Notes: generated from the sequence alone by a model not told the origin. A DNA stretch of 64,000 nucleotides from Rusavskia elegans (GCA_011316305.1 SAUG01000135.1:62001-126000), one strand, 5' to 3'. Shown: positions 10,486 to 22,262, counted from the first letter of the stretch. Translations and numbers: made by a program.

Positions 10486-12753
10486 TCACGTCTTCAGGAT
10501 GTCTGCAGCTCTCCTAATGCCCAGACTCGTCCGGCCCACCCACTCTGCCGCCCTGTCAAAGTTTCCTGCCACAACCGCCTCTGTGATACCAGGGAACGTA
10601 GTCGGCGCATAACCCGTGTCGATGCCCGGTGCGTTAACGACATGCTTGTAGAACTCTCTGTCCGGCAGACCGCCCGCGGACGTGAAGGCACGCTGGAAGT
10701 CGCGGAATTTGTGGTTAACCACAGTCTTCAGTGCTGCGTCATTGGTGGAGACGGCCCGCTCCATAAGGGCCATGACTTCGTTGGCGCTGGTTTCGAATTG
10801 CGCGATGGCGGCGGCTAGTTCGGAGGTGTCGACTTTCTCGGAAGTGCCATTTATGGTTGCGAGGAGTTCATCGTAGTACGAGCGCAAAGCAGTGGTGTAG
10901 GCTGGAAGGTCGTAAGGTATCATCTCATCATTAGCCAGGTGGTAGGCGAGTAGAGCCAGGTATTGCCCCATTGCGGCGTGATAATGGTAGCCTGGGTCAC
11001 CGTAGGTGGACATCCAGTGATAAGAATCATAGTTGCTACCGCCTCGTCAGCAATGGCAGTGAATACGGCCTTCAGACATAAAGAAGCAACAGTTGAGAGA
11101 TACCTGTGATAATGATATACAGGATCGTCGACCCCCTGGTCAGTGCCCATATCCAGACTACTAATTCCATTGTGCAGGAAACTTGTGTAGTCACTTCCAG
11201 ACCCCAGAGTTCCTACCTCACCATCGTTCTCTGCGGACCATGCATCGTAGAGTGTCTCATTTGGCATTGTGGGCCACAAGATTTTCTTCATGATATTTGT
11301 CGCTATGGTTCTGAGTTCTGGAGTGGATGAAAGGCTAGGCGATTTCCCAGAGACACCTATGTCGATGTTGAGATAAGCAACAGTAGACTTGGTGAGCCAA
11401 TCGATGTGTTCTTCCACCCATTCTGTGCTTCCAACAAGGCCATACTCTTCGGCGTCCCAGGAGCAGAGCTGCAACGTAGAATTAGCTGCTACTTCTGACC
11501 TCGAAATACTCAAGAACAAGTAAGCTGCGAACGAAGGAGGAACAACTTACAACGATAGTTCGTCTAGGTTTCCAACCCGTAGCGAGCAGCTTTCCGAAAG
11601 CCTTACTCAACTCAACCATAATTGCACTGCCCGAGTTCGGATCCGCTGCACCACCTACGATCCAAGCATCTCTATGATTGCCGATGACAAGAACCTCATC
11701 CTGATTGGTGCCATTGATGATACCTACAGCGTCCCAGATCGGCGTAATGGCGTCTCTCATCGCATTTGACATCGAAAGTGTCGCCCCTGGAGCGGGCCCA
11801 GTTGAGTACGTGACGTTCAAAGCGCCCACCCATTTCGTGCGATTAACTTGTGATCCCGGAGTGCCGAAACCATCCAGGGCACGGAGCAACGGAACGGCCT
11901 CGGCGTACGATATGGGAAGAGAGGGGATACTTGGAACTACTGGTGATTTGTCTGCTCGAGGACTGTCTTGTTTGGAGGGATAGCCTGGCGTAGTCGGGTC
12001 GCCGGGGTATGTTGATAGGAATTGTACAGACCCTCGCTGAACGCTCGTAGGATTGCGTGCTGGACCGTCTGGATAGGCCGCGTAGCCATTCGCTTCCGTA
12101 ATATTTCCATCGTCGCCAGGGTCAGTGAAGAGGACGCATCCGATCATGCCATACAAAGCGGCATTCTTGACTTTCAGCCCGCGAAACGGGCCTCCGTACT
12201 TTGCGAGGGCAATCTTGCCTTCCAATGGTACGCTCAAGCCAACAAGAGCCTCAAAGTCAGCGACCTGGCCACGTCCAACGTAGACGTATTCGGCGGTTGC
12301 ATCGCCCGTAAATGAGTAGCCGTTGAAGGTGGGAATTCTGTCCGGATAGCTGGTCGTCTCATCCTCGGTTAGTACGGCCTCTTCTAGGCTTGCCTTGAAC
12401 ACAGAGCCATTCGGGTACGTCAAAGATAGCGAGTGGCTGACTGGATAATTCAGGTAGGTCATATATTCATCCAATCTTGCTTGGAACCCATTCTCCGACC
12501 ACCGATCGGCTGTCCATTGGGCCATGGTTCTGTTCGTTCCTCCCAAGTGGGCGCCATGGGTGTAGTAGTAGTTCCAATCATTCAGGGTGTTGTTGTCGAA
12601 AGAGTTGGCAAGGATGGCTTCATCTGATGTCAGTGTTACAAGGGGTGTGGATTGACGCTTTACAAGCGATCTCGGACGGTGGAAAGCATGGTCACGAATA
12701 CAACTGCATGCCAAAGTCGCGAAGAGCAGTGATGAGAGGATGTACGGATACAT
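10486..12753 (-). CDS. Secreted M28 family metallopeptidase (glutamate carboxypeptidase-like)
   Basis: Zinc aminopeptidase/carboxypeptidase of the transferrin receptor/glutamate carboxypeptidase II type (M28B). Exons on the minus strand: 12753-11551, 11468-11104 and 11035-10486; the introns are 82 and 68 bp and the lengths sum to 705 codons plus stop. An N-terminal signal peptide (MYPYILSSLLFATLACSC) is followed by a KR site, suggesting a secreted precursor. A protease-associated domain precedes the peptidase core. Zinc ligands and catalytic residues are visible: GNHRDAW (His), GGAADPNSG (bridging Asp), CSWDAEEYG (catalytic Glu pair), NID (Asp) and the late YHYH. The C-terminal helical dimerisation domain is present, and several N-glycosylation sites (NRT, NGS, NGT) occur. 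The gene looks intact. Likely role: extracellular or vacuolar peptide trimming. Confidence 0.93.
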
Positions 12754-13815
12754 ATTGGCAGCTGATAGAAAAGAGGGGTGCGACCTTGATGAGAACTCTA
12801 CAGATATTTATGACTGGGGCAACGTTGCATCGACTTCGGCTTATAAGTACCATACTCGTTCTGGTCATGTCAAGCTGAGGGGATCGAGGGAACCCCTCAG
12901 CCTGACGTCGGTTGGGATCGCCATGCTTGGGGTAGCGAGGGTACTTAGCTTCTCGATTTATTCTCTGCAAGTATCCGATAGGAAAAGATTCTACATGCGG
13001 GGAAAGTCTGATAAGGTAGGTGAGACTATCTGCAGGATGATGCATTGAGAGCACCGCTGACGGCAGCGGGATACTGGGTACCTGCCTTTTGAGGACGAGT
13101 CGGAGCTTGGCATATGTAAGTAATGCTATGCCATGTCAGACTGGGAACATCATACAGCGCTGCAGCTAAGTCTGGGCTTGGTCAATATGGTGTAGTGAAG
13201 TCCTTATCGACACAGTGCCACTGTAAAGTGGGTTATAGCCATGAAGACAGAAGGATAAGAAAGTAGTGTAGGAGCAAGGGAGATTTCTCAACGGCGACCG
13301 TGCATTGCCAAGCCACTACTCTTTGCCGTAGCTTCATTGGGACAAGCATGAGACTTGGCGTCTTGGCCCGATTATGTGATCCAATCCGAGTGAGGCTTTA
13401 GAAGCTGGCCTTACTCCTGTCTCAGCGCACATCGTCTCTGCAAATGGATATGGTGATGAAGATAATCCGTCATAAGGCTTCGGAGCAGTGAACGCTGGCT
13501 GGGAATGCTTCAGTGAATTGATAAAAAGTCGAGTATATGATCGATACGTTCTCTCCGACTCGAGAAGTTGGTTCTCTTGTGTTACTCTTGTGATACTCCA
13601 GATTGTATTCCGAGCTTGCATTGTTGGCTGTGATGAGGACGAACCTGGTTGATTCAGCTATGCGACATGCGCCATTGGCATTTGGCGAGCGCAGAAATCT
13701 CCGATCATACCTTGTCATGTTCTACTTCGCAACTCGGCTATCTCCTTACCTCCCGCAACTCCAATTTCCCCTGCCAAACCAATATTGCTTACTGTTGTGC
13801 TGAGGATATTGTTTC
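12754..13815. other. Intergenic, nothing recognised
   Basis: About 1.06 kb between two divergent genes (peptidase on minus, secreted protein on plus), so it should hold both promoters. Short open frames on both strands overlap each other and have no recognisable similarity. Confidence 0.4.
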
Positions 13816-14295
13816 ATGTATCTCACCGCCCTCCTTTCGTTCCTCGTGGTTGTCAACCGCTGGAAATATCCCGTCACCACCGATGCGGCTACCATGATCC
13901 GTGCCAGCAACCCAACGTGTTGGGATGACAGTACCCGTTTCCATCCCGTCGTTTTTCGCGAATGCATCGATATCATCAACCACGATATTATCCAAGGCTA
14001 TGATCCTGACGAGCCTCTCAAGTTCAGTTTCGACGCCTCTCTACAGCCGGATATCCAGCTACCTAGATACTGGAAACGGACGGGTGTCAACTGCGGCGTA
14101 GGGGTCGACTTGGCACCTGGGCAGGAAGGCTATGACCGAACGACGCTGAGGGATATCAGAGCTGCTGCTCAAGCCGTGGCAGTGAAATGCGTTATCCAGC
14201 CGCCGCATGCTGGGGGTTTTGTCCAGCTCGGATGGCACAACAAATTGGGCGTATTGATAAGTGGAAGAAACACATTCTCAATTCATGATCAATGA
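13816..14295 (+). CDS. Small secreted cysteine-containing protein
   Basis: Single-exon 159-aa protein with a hydrophobic N-terminal signal segment (MYLTALLSFLVVV). The mature part has three cysteines (PTCW, NCGVG and VKCV). The C-terminal half (TTLRDIRAAAQAVAVKC...GGFVQLGWHNKLGVLISG) has the same layout as the first domain of the larger secreted proteins at 17174 and 42550: a helix leading to a Cys, then a GG...G turn, then a hydrophobic strand. I infer one family. Such proteins are common in plant-associated and saprotrophic ascomycetes and their function is unknown. It starts 1.06 kb upstream-divergent from the peptidase. Confidence 0.7.
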   Translation: MYLTALLSFLVVVNRWKYPVTTDAATMIRASNPTCWDDSTRFHPVVFRECIDIINHDIIQGYDPDEPLKFSFDASLQPDIQLPRYWKRTGVNCGVGVDLAPGQEGYDRTTLRDIRAAAQAVAVKCVIQPPHAGGFVQLGWHNKLGVLISGRNTFSIHDQ

Positions 14296-14676
14296 GAGGA
14301 GAGCGAAATTTTGAAGTGAGATGCCATTATTTAGTCGCCATTGTCATCTTTGTTATCAAGCCGACGTACCGTCAGGGATGTGTGATCACATGGATTTCGA
14401 TGGTCGCTACGTCGAGCATCACGTAACCCTCAAATGCCCGCTTCTCCATATGAGGTGCGTCTGGCTAGATATGCAACATTAAGTCAGATGAAGGAGAGAC
14501 TACAGTACCAAAGTCCGCCATTATCTCCGCGTGGCGACGCACGTCCCACGTTCCATGACGTCGTTTGCAAACGTCTCCTTGATCTTGAAAACATCGAACC
14601 GAGTATCAATCAGCCCCAAGCAAATATACAACCTGGCACTGCGCCTTGATACCTCAATTGAACATCAACACCCGCT

Positions 14677-15347
14677 ATGGCAGACAACTCTCAACAAGGG
14701 TCGCACCCTTCCGAAGATCAGAAAAAGGCCATCTACGAAGGCTTGTCCGACGATCAGAAGAAGAAGCAGACCTACACCGAATGGGTCAAGGATGCCTACA
14801 ACAACCAGTACGAGAACTGGATGCCCTGGATCGAGGACAAATACCTGGCTTGGTTTGGCAACGATAACAAGGCTTCCTATACAACCAAGGTTCGTTGACC
14901 CACCCTCATCTTTCCTCTCGTATCGATTTGCATTTGCTGCGCAGCCCTTACCTTGCCCGTCTACGAGATAGCTCTAGCTGACATGAGGACCATGATGACC
15001 AGGATACACTGGGCCAAACCAAAGTCACCGGCATCTCCCAGGTCGACAAGCTCCAGGACGGCGTGAACAATCTCGTGGGTGACCAGGTCGGGAAAGATGG
15101 GCTGCTTGCTCCAGTTGGGAATATGGTCTCTAAGGAAGGCATCAACCGCGCCGAACGAGGTGGAAAGGACGAGCAGGGTTCCTACGGTGGACCCGCCTCC
15201 TCATACACAGATCCCGTGGTCAAGAATGCCCAAGGCGCAGGCCAAGGTCTGGCCGGAGGTGCTCAGTCGGCTGGAGGTGCTGTTACCGAGGGTGCAAAGG
15301 GCGCTGGGAGCTATATCGGAGGAATGTTCGGTGGGAAGAAAGAGTAG
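14677..15347 (+). CDS. Small hydrophilic conserved fungal protein
   Basis: Exons 14677-14889 and 15003-15347 (113-bp intron, GTTCGT...CCAG) give 185 aa. The N-terminal part is highly charged, rich in Lys, Gln, Trp and Tyr (SEDQKKAIYEGLSDDQKKKQ, WMPWIEDKYLAWFG). The C-terminal half is Gly/Ala/Gln-rich and low in complexity (GAGQGLAGGAQSAGGAVTEG), ending GGMFGGKKE. There is no signal peptide or membrane segment. The composition resembles stress-associated hydrophilic proteins, but I assign no function. Confidence 0.8.
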
Positions 15348-17173
15348 CTGGGTATATACATGAGGCTTGTTTGTATCTGATGCCGGCGCGCCACGAAATA
15401 CGACCAGTCAGGTAGGCATCATCGTAGCAAGGTTCTCGTCAGTCGATGTTGTTCACTTCATTCCATCCGCGTCAACATCATTATTATCCTGAGCTTCGTA
15501 TCTCAAAGATTCGGTCACCGTACGCTCTCTCCGACCAGCGTGAATGGGGATCCCGATTAGTGCCAGGCGGTGTTTTTTCTTTTTGTCCGATCCTCGTCGA
15601 CTTCTCGGCTCCTCCTTCTGATCCCTTATCTCTGCCTCTGTAATCTTCGTCCAATACTAGAAGACGTCAAGCTGAAGTCTCGCAACAATGGGCCGAATCG
15701 TTGGCACTGACAGTGCACTGATTGCTTATATCTTTACTGCGTATCCCATGCCCCTGGCTGCTAGCCTACTTCCAAAACGGCCAGCGTCGACAATGATGGC
15801 TGGTCGAGCTCCGTGTATATCTCCGAAGGTCCAATCGCACTTCAACGGGGAGGACTTGCTGGTCTGTTTGATCAGTTTCATATCTTATGTCACCTGATAG
15901 AAACCCTCCAGGAGCACATACCGCTAAAGATACATACCAAGTACGGATAGGGTACGTCCAGCTTATCTTTAATGCAAGAATTTCTTGATTATATGACAAG
16001 TTCAGCAAATCTTCTTATATATCCTATACCCAATGGGAATCGACCACGGCCAATTCTCTAATATAATATCTTACTTATTATTCGTCGGATGCCGGCCTGA
16101 CAGCAGTTTATTGTACAGTCATAGGCTTTGTTATACGCCTAGCTTTGTAATCGATCCGTCTAGATTATACGTCTGCTAATATCCAGGATAACCTTAAATA
16201 CCCGGCAAGACCAAATCAGCCATACGCTCATTCTTGGACTGAGTGATAATAACAATCAAGGGTAAGAATTTTTCTAGTATTAACTCGCGGCTATATTATG
16301 CTAAACCTCAACTTATAGACCCTTTGACCATCAAGACTTATTTCGGTCGTGCAGTTCACCAAGTCAGCACACCCCCGTCAGCCAACCACCACGAGGCTGC
16401 GTCAGGCACAGTACCGAGGTTTCTATCCTCACAGCATGATGGTTTGGAGACCGATATGAAACCAATCTCCCTGTCGCGGACTTGGAATCTCCAGGTTCTT
16501 ACTTTAGACCTCTCAGCTGTACAAAATCAGTTTTTGAGATCCGTGATCAATACACTGATCTCGAACCATACGCAAAAGCCCGAGATCACGGACTGCCAGT
16601 ATCGTAGACTTGGCTACCAATGACGACGACGTCCCAAACTCAACGTAGGTCTCTCCAGCATCGAGACTACCTGATTAAACTTCCTAAGAGTGGCCCACAA
16701 TTTCGACTACCGAGGGAATGGTCTCAGCTCTAAAATTGCTTCTCTCCCTAACCTCATATCTTGAGCTACTTGGAATAGCACAAGCAGCATGCAGTATAGC
16801 TCAAGGGCTTGCTCTGATCTTATACCCATTCCAACTTTTCAGCTTGAAGGTCGAAGGAGGTATACACCGCGGGACATTGCTATCGAACCAACTCGCTTCG
16901 TGCAAAAAGAGGCCAACTTTATGATGTCATTGGCACGGGTTAGGGATCGATCAAAAGCCCTTTTTAAATATGGATGTTTCCGAACGCCGCCTTAGGGACA
17001 GTGGACCTTGTCATCTAGTCACGCCGCAAGCCATTCGTTCCTCTTATACGCCGAGCGCGTATCGACTATCGCAAAAATAGGAGGCGCATGAGCTAGCTAC
17101 ACACATGTGGGAATCGCTCACTGTGCAGGAAGCCCCAGACTTCTTGATTCATCTTCAGGTGTAGCTTGAAGTC
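15348..17173. other. 1.8-kb stretch without a supported gene
   Basis: Several short plus-strand frames (15446-15643, 16243-16623, 16718-16924) have no recognisable domain and no convincing splice continuation. The part around 15950-16260 is AT-richer than its surroundings and may be decayed repeat. No RNA gene is seen. Confidence 0.4.
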
Positions 17174-18413
17174 ATGTTCATGATTCACGTCTACTCGTTC
17201 GCATTACTTGCTTCTCGAGTCCTCTTCTGCCAGACAGCCAACATCCCTCCTAATGATGGCAGCCTCCTCAAGCCTCCTACACCTGTGGCCAACGAAACCA
17301 TAACAACGTCTCCATCCAACGACATCCAAATCCAATGCGGCGGCCGCCAATTCGGCACCAACCTCGACTACGATAGCTGTCTGGATGCTCTCCACACATT
17401 CACAAAGGGCGACTCCCCAGTACCCATAGAAATCGGACGGCGGAACACCGGGACATACTCTCACACTCTCCCCTGGAAATGGGTCAGCGGTCAGAATTCA
17501 GTATCCGCATTTCCAGTAGGGATGCAATATTGATGTATTGCCCGCAGGGAATGGACGCTGTATATTCGACTTCGTTATGAAAGGACCGACTCTATCCGAG
17601 ACAACAACGGGACAAGAAATCGCGCGCGCAGCATTGCGACTCGTGAACGAATGTGTGCGCGACCAAGGAAAGCAGGGCGGAGCTGTATCTGGCATCGGTG
17701 CGTTGTCGCCATGATAATAGCTCTATAATAATAAGCCACCCCAACAAAGACGTCCGAGCTGACAACTCATTCCCCCTCCTATCTAAAGGCCAAGAAGGCA
17801 AATTGAAAATCTTCCTGCGATCCTACGACCCCAGCCAGATCGAATGCGGAAGCACCACACAGCGCTTCACGCCCGACGACAAATGCGCCGAGTTGTTGTC
17901 GACGATCCCCGCTGAGGTATCGCCGAGCATCAGCTGGGGACCGATGGGGAGGCACTTGCCCTATTTCTGGCAGCTCCAGGGTACGTGATTCATACCTTGC
18001 CAGAGTTCTACAAGTTGTATGCAAGTCTTTGACATATCTTTGATAAATGCAACCCAAATATGTGGCCTCTAACAATCTACTACAGGCAAAGCCTGCCGCC
18101 TAATGCTCTGGGGAGCCTACGGCCGGCACGAACTGAGCGACACGATGTCGGCTTACGAGATATGGACCGCAGGCGTCATGCTGGCGGGGACATGCGCTCG
18201 ATTCAACAAAGTCGGCAAGTATCCTCATCTCGGTACGTGCAGTAATATCTCCGAAATATATCCAGAATCCATTATACACTTACCAACTTACTATCTCCTA
18301 TAGGTCAGAATGGACGGCTTTGGGTCTTCCTCGACGATGGTCGATCTGCGGGTCTAGAGCAGTCGAGCAACATCTCTGTGAACGAGCTGGAAGCGATGGA
18401 CGCGACGAGTTAG
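17174..18413 (+). CDS. Two-domain secreted protein, five exons
   Basis: Exons 17174-17489, 17548-17697, 17789-17980, 18086-18232 and 18304-18413; the total of 915 nt gives 304 aa. All four introns are phase 1, so every exon edge splits a Gly codon or its equivalent. A signal peptide (MFMIHVYSFALLASRVLFC) leads into a first domain with IQCGGRQFG, DYDSCLDA, CIFDF and LVNECV. A second domain carries IECG, CAEL, GKACRLMLWG, TCARF and NGRLWVFL. The acceptor of intron 2 is AAG, chosen because it restores frame. The gene has the same exon count, phases and middle exon length (192 nt) as the gene at 42550, so the two are paralogues. Likely an extracellular protein; function unknown. Confidence 0.8.
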
Positions 18414-18981
18414 GGCGAATTATTGCTGTTCCGGTAATGACGTGGAGAGACCACGGTCCGGGGGCCCTGAGTGAACGTGCTGCTGATAGGCCCTACACAG
18501 GCCCTACTCAAGCAGCATTGTTTCTACCCAATCAAGACTGGAGAAGTACCAGACCGGTGAGCAGGTATCAGTATGTATTTCCCGGCCGCGGCTCTCTTTC
18601 AATGGTCACCCGTCCATGCGAGCGATGATCTATACTGAGATGCAGAGTTGACGACCCCAGTGACTCTTTACCCTAGTGGGATCAAAAATATATCTCTTCT
18701 TCCCAGCCCCTAAAGCGATGGCCTCCTCTTGGGATGGATCATGTAGGATTGGGGGTTTTGAACATTATCCAGCCTTGGCATAACCACAGTCTTGTATCAA
18801 TCCCATTACCCGATATTTGAGGTAATAGTAGCCTCAGAGGTAACCACGAGTTAATATGTTATAAAACACCTCAACTGAATCTAGCCCTTTGCTTCCTTTC
18901 CTAAAACAGAGTGCTCTCTAAATCCCACTTCACTCCTCCAAGACCCATGTCCAATCCCCCTCCACAACAACCACCACCCAC
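18414..18981. other. Intergenic, nothing recognised
   Basis: About 570 bp between convergent genes, presumably the 3' regions of both. No supported feature. Confidence 0.4.
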
Positions 18982-19542
18982 CTACCTCCTCCCCTCGGGC
19001 CTCACCACAACCCCACCCTCCCCCACAACCCTCATCCCCGCAAAACAAACCCTCTTCCTCTCCCCCTTCTCCCACCACCACTCCCTCGCATAAACACTGG
19101 CAAAACCTCTCTGGACCGCATCCCGGCGACTCTCAAAATACTCTTCCAAGAACCTGACGGGAACCGGTTCGGACATGGTGCATCCGAATTCCCATCGTAG
19201 ATCTCCGGCTTCGATAACGAGTTGATTGATATCTGGCTTGCTGGCTATAGCGTCGAGGACCGTATCGAGAATGTAGGTGTAGAAAGTTGATAGGAGTTCG
19301 TAGAAAAGGGGGGCGGATGTAACGCTCATGGCGACCAGGAGGACATGTTCGAAGGTAGGGAGCCAGAAGGGGAATTGGCGGGGGGAAAGGCGATGGCTAG
19401 AGATGGCGGTGGAGATGAGGTTTGAATCGTGGATGTTGGCGGTAGCGATGTGGTTGGTGGTTTTGGTTTTGGAGGAATCGATGGATAAGGCAGTCGTGAA
19501 GACGATGATGGTTGTGAGTAGCATAAATTTTAGCAACCGCAT
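18982..19542 (-). CDS. Small secreted protein, member A of a divergent pair
   Basis: Single-exon 186-aa protein with a clear signal peptide (MRLLKFMLLTTIIVFTTALS). A Ser/Thr/Asn-rich spacer follows. The core has a hydrophobic helix (FEHVLLVAMSVTSAPLFYELL), then DLRWEFGC, a region with FLEEYFESRRDAVQRGF and REWWW, and a final hydrophobic strand (RVCFAGMRVVG). The gene at 20178 on the other strand shows the same sequence of features (FHFMFADFVV..., RVRWEFVC, EFMEG) at similar spacing. I infer paralogues. Function unknown; secretion to the cell surface or medium is likely. Confidence 0.75.
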   Translation of the reverse strand: MRLLKFMLLTTIIVFTTALSIDSSKTKTTNHIATANIHDSNLISTAISSHRLSPRQFPFWLPTFEHVLLVAMSVTSAPLFYELLSTFYTYILDTVLDAIASKPDINQLVIEAGDLRWEFGCTMSEPVPVRFLEEYFESRRDAVQRGFASVYAREWWWEKGERKRVCFAGMRVVGEGGVVVRPEGRR

Positions 19543-20177
19543 GATGCTGCAGTCTTTTCACTGTGGGAAGCCAGCTATTGACGGGTGGTAATCTTGGCGG
19601 CGATTGGACTTCTCTGCTGGTGTCGGATCTCTTAAATGTGTAGAGAAGGTTTTGTCACGGAACGATGATTCAATTCTGCACCTTGCCGCTGTCCAAGAGA
19701 ATGTAGAGATACACCGACAAGCTCGTCGTCGGAGTTCCACCTTGTGCAACCCCATGAGGGTTGCGTTCGTTGGGAGTCTTTTCGGCCGTCGAAACTTCTG
19801 ACATTTTATTTTCTGATTCAGTGGAAGCTGCTTAATTAGTGGACCGTATGCCGCTTATAAACCCTTCTTCAAAAGTTGCAATTTTCTCGGATCATCGCTA
19901 ATCCGCTTACTCGCAACTAGACGAGTTTCGTCCGATTTAGTAGGGACGGGTGCGAGTAAGCGAAGCTCTTGCTACAGTCATTGTGCCTTTCACGTGGTAG
20001 AGACCGGGCGCTTGTAGTGCTGCTGCAGATCGGATATATGAGGCTGATCCGAGGACGCGCAACCCACTCTATATGTCTTGATCAAGCAACGGATCCTTTG
20101 AGGCGCTCTTCAAGGCTGACATGCCACCCCTGTAGAAAATCTGGCCTCGGAAGTCTAAGCAAACGCAAACTCGAACT
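19543..20177. other. Shared promoter region of the divergent secreted pair
   Basis: 635 bp between two genes transcribed away from each other. It contains a 12-bp perfect inverted repeat (19904-19915 with 19951-19962) and a TATA-like TTATAAACC near 19855. Confidence 0.5.
19904..19962. repeat. 12-bp perfect inverted repeat (hairpin) in the divergent promoter
   Basis: CGCTTACTCGCA at 19904-19915 is followed 35 bp later by its exact reverse complement TGCGAGTAAGCG at 19951-19962. It could be a stem-loop, a two-site binding element for a dimeric regulator, or the ends of a tiny element. Confidence 0.75.
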
Positions 20178-20714
20178 ATGCGATTACGGACGCCATGCCT
20201 AGTCGCTTTCCTAAGTCTCTTCGTCTCGGGGCAGTCTGTTCCAACAGACACACATGTCGATACTAATGGCCCTCTCGCTCTCGCACACGAATCCGCACTG
20301 GTTGCTTCAACTGACCATTCACTCGAACCTCGCGTTCTCGGGTTCCATTTCATGTTCGCCGACTTCGTCGTAGCAGCCATCGCGGTCCCCACTTTCTATC
20401 TTGGATTCAAAGTCGTTTTACGTCGGGATTTCGAACTGATTCTGGACGATCTCGCGAAAAAGACCCTTCGGCCGGGCAGGAGCCTTGTTGTAGGCCTTGG
20501 TCGTGTCAGATGGGAATTTGTATGTCTTACACACCCGTTGAAGGAGGAATTCATGGAGGGCTAATTTCGGAAGCGGCTTCAGGATGCGGAGAGAGGGTGG
20601 CTGCCGATCAATAGGAGGGAGTGGTGGGGCACGATAGCCAAGGGAAGTAGGGAGTGCCATGTTAGTGTTCGTGTTGTAGGGGTGAATGTTGGAGAAAGAA
20701 GGAGAATAGGTTGA
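20178..20714 (+). pseudogene. Small secreted protein, member B, with premature stop
   Basis: The open frame 20178-20564 encodes 128 aa with a signal peptide (MRLRTPCLVAFLSLFVSG) and a core like the gene at 19542 (RVRWEFVC). It stops at TAA (20562-20564). The same frame continues beyond this stop to TGA at 20712-20714 and keeps matching the sister protein: FRKRLQDAERGWLPINRREWW corresponds to its EYFESRRDAVQRGF...REWWW. The stop therefore lies inside the ancestral coding region. A CAA-to-TAA change is the simplest origin and is of CpA-to-TpA type. The 128-aa product could still be made but would lack the C-terminal third. Confidence 0.7.
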
Positions 20715-21084
20715 GAGGATGAGATTGGTTGAAAGGCGTCAGATTGAACTAAAGAAGTGGGCTGAGCGATAAACATGCTGATGGGTGTATATAGAAACCC
20801 TGTAAAGTAATATGATTCATGATAGATCCCCGAGCTCACGACTCTTTATAATAATAATTCTATTCGATGATATCGTCTGCTCCGCTGTGACAGCTGTCGA
20901 AGCCCAAGGAGAAGGCCAAGGGTTTATCTAGGTCGAGGTGGTGGCTTTCGTGGCCATCTATGAATTGTAAGGTATCAGGTGAAGTGGTCGATGATACCAC
21001 AGGGAGGATTGGTGATTTAAAGTCCAATGCCTCATGAAACCATAACCCATCTGGGGGCAAAGCGCAGACCGACGGCGGGAAAGC
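20715..21084. other. Intergenic, nothing recognised
   Basis: 370 bp between convergent genes; presumably 3' untranslated and terminator sequence. Confidence 0.4.
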
Positions 21085-22113
21085 TCATGTCGATTCTACT
21101 ACAGCCTTTCGAACCTCCTTCTTGACCTCTTTCTTGCAAACCCACTCATACGCATCATCCCACCAGTTGAAGAAAGGAGCATAGTACTTGTTACCAATAC
21201 GATGATGCATACTATGTCGTTTCGATCCACTAGCCCAACCCTGTGGCAATATCTTATCGAAGCCCCATTCCAAATCCAGGCCTGAATGTATATCCACCAA
21301 CAGCCACACGAAGATCAAGACGAAGATCGTCCTCGTAAGAACATGTGACCCGATGATGTTCAGGCTAAAATTTGCGAGGAGAACGAGCCCAAGGCGTTCG
21401 AACATGTCGAGTTGATTGGTGATCTGTGGGTTAATCTCGCGATGGTTGTGGTGCTGGGAATGGATGCTTGCAAACTTTGGATGATGGAGGGTGAGATGGA
21501 AGGCGAAAAAGAGGGTATCGTATATGATGAGGCTTGTGACAAGTTGAAGGGCTAGCTCTCGACTTGTGGGTGGTGCAACAGGCAAGGCTCGGCGAGTCTG
21601 GAGGGGAGAAGATAGGGTGAAGTTGTGGAGAGTAGGAGCGAGGAAGGTGCCGTGGATAGTTTTGGTCACGGAGGAGATGTCATAGTTTCCGCTTAATACC
21701 ATATCCTGGACAGAGACGCCGGCGTACTTCTTGATCAAGGTAAGATCGAGGAGGAGCAGAGGGGAGATATAGGTAAGCCCCTCGACGATCCGGTGTTTGG
21801 GACGCTGCATTTTTGGGATTGGCTTGGAGCCGGTGCTGCCGTCGTTTCCGTGATTGGCAAGGCGGAGCTGTGGATTTCGGGCAAATCGGTAGGTATACGT
21901 GACTTCGATGACGGCGTAGATAATAACGGTCCACCATGTTTCGAAGGTGGAGGCAGTGAAGAGCGAAGATTGGCGGAGTGAGGCGTAGAGAGAGTCAAGG
22001 ACTGGTTGATACACGCTTGGGGCAACAATGCTGCTTCCCAAGAGTAAAAACAAGAAGGATCGAAGGATCCAGATGGACGAGAAGCCAGGAGAGCCATGGC
22101 TCGGAACTACCAT
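21085..22113 (-). CDS. Fatty acid hydroxylase / sterol desaturase family membrane protein
   Basis: Single-exon 342-aa integral membrane di-iron enzyme. The three histidine clusters of the superfamily are visible in order: HLTLHH (about residue 206), HSQHHNH (about 217) and KRHSMHHR (about 298). Hydrophobic segments near residues 12-35, 55-75, 115-125, 190-210 and 245-275 would place the clusters on the cytosolic ER face. The family includes C-4 methylsterol oxidase, C-5 desaturase and cholesterol 25-hydroxylase types. The exact substrate cannot be read from sequence. It is transcribed divergently from a CDP-alcohol phosphatidyltransferase, from a promoter containing a TGACGTCA site. The gene looks intact. 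Confidence 0.9.
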   Translation of the reverse strand: MVVPSHGSPGFSSIWILRSFLFLLLGSSIVAPSVYQPVLDSLYASLRQSSLFTASTFETWWTVIIYAVIEVTYTYRFARNPQLRLANHGNDGSTGSKPIPKMQRPKHRIVEGLTYISPLLLLDLTLIKKYAGVSVQDMVLSGNYDISSVTKTIHGTFLAPTLHNFTLSSPLQTRRALPVAPPTSRELALQLVTSLIIYDTLFFAFHLTLHHPKFASIHSQHHNHREINPQITNQLDMFERLGLVLLANFSLNIIGSHVLTRTIFVLIFVWLLVDIHSGLDLEWGFDKILPQGWASGSKRHSMHHRIGNKYYAPFFNWWDDAYEWVCKKEVKKEVRKAVVEST

Positions 22114-22254
22114 GGGTTGGAATGTGAGGCTCTCTGGCTAAAGCAACACTGATGGACAAAGCAGACCAAGTGTTGGCAAATGAGCGAGTATCAAGCTCAC
22201 CTGATTGACATTAATTCGTCTGTAGTTATATCTCTTAAACGAAGGGTCCGTCCG

Positions 22255-22262
22255 TGACGTCA
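22255..22262. promoter_or_regulatory. CRE-type TGACGTCA palindrome
   Basis: Perfect 8-bp palindrome TGACGTCA, the consensus for bZIP/ATF-CREB factors. It lies in the 433-bp divergent promoter between the fatty acid hydroxylase gene (142 bp upstream of its ATG) and the CDP-alcohol phosphatidyltransferase gene. Use as a regulatory site is inferred. Confidence 0.5.

Noticed and set aside
16243..16623. Plus-strand 126-aa frame
   Set aside because: Starts in AT-rich DNA, no domain, no signal peptide and no neighbouring exon.
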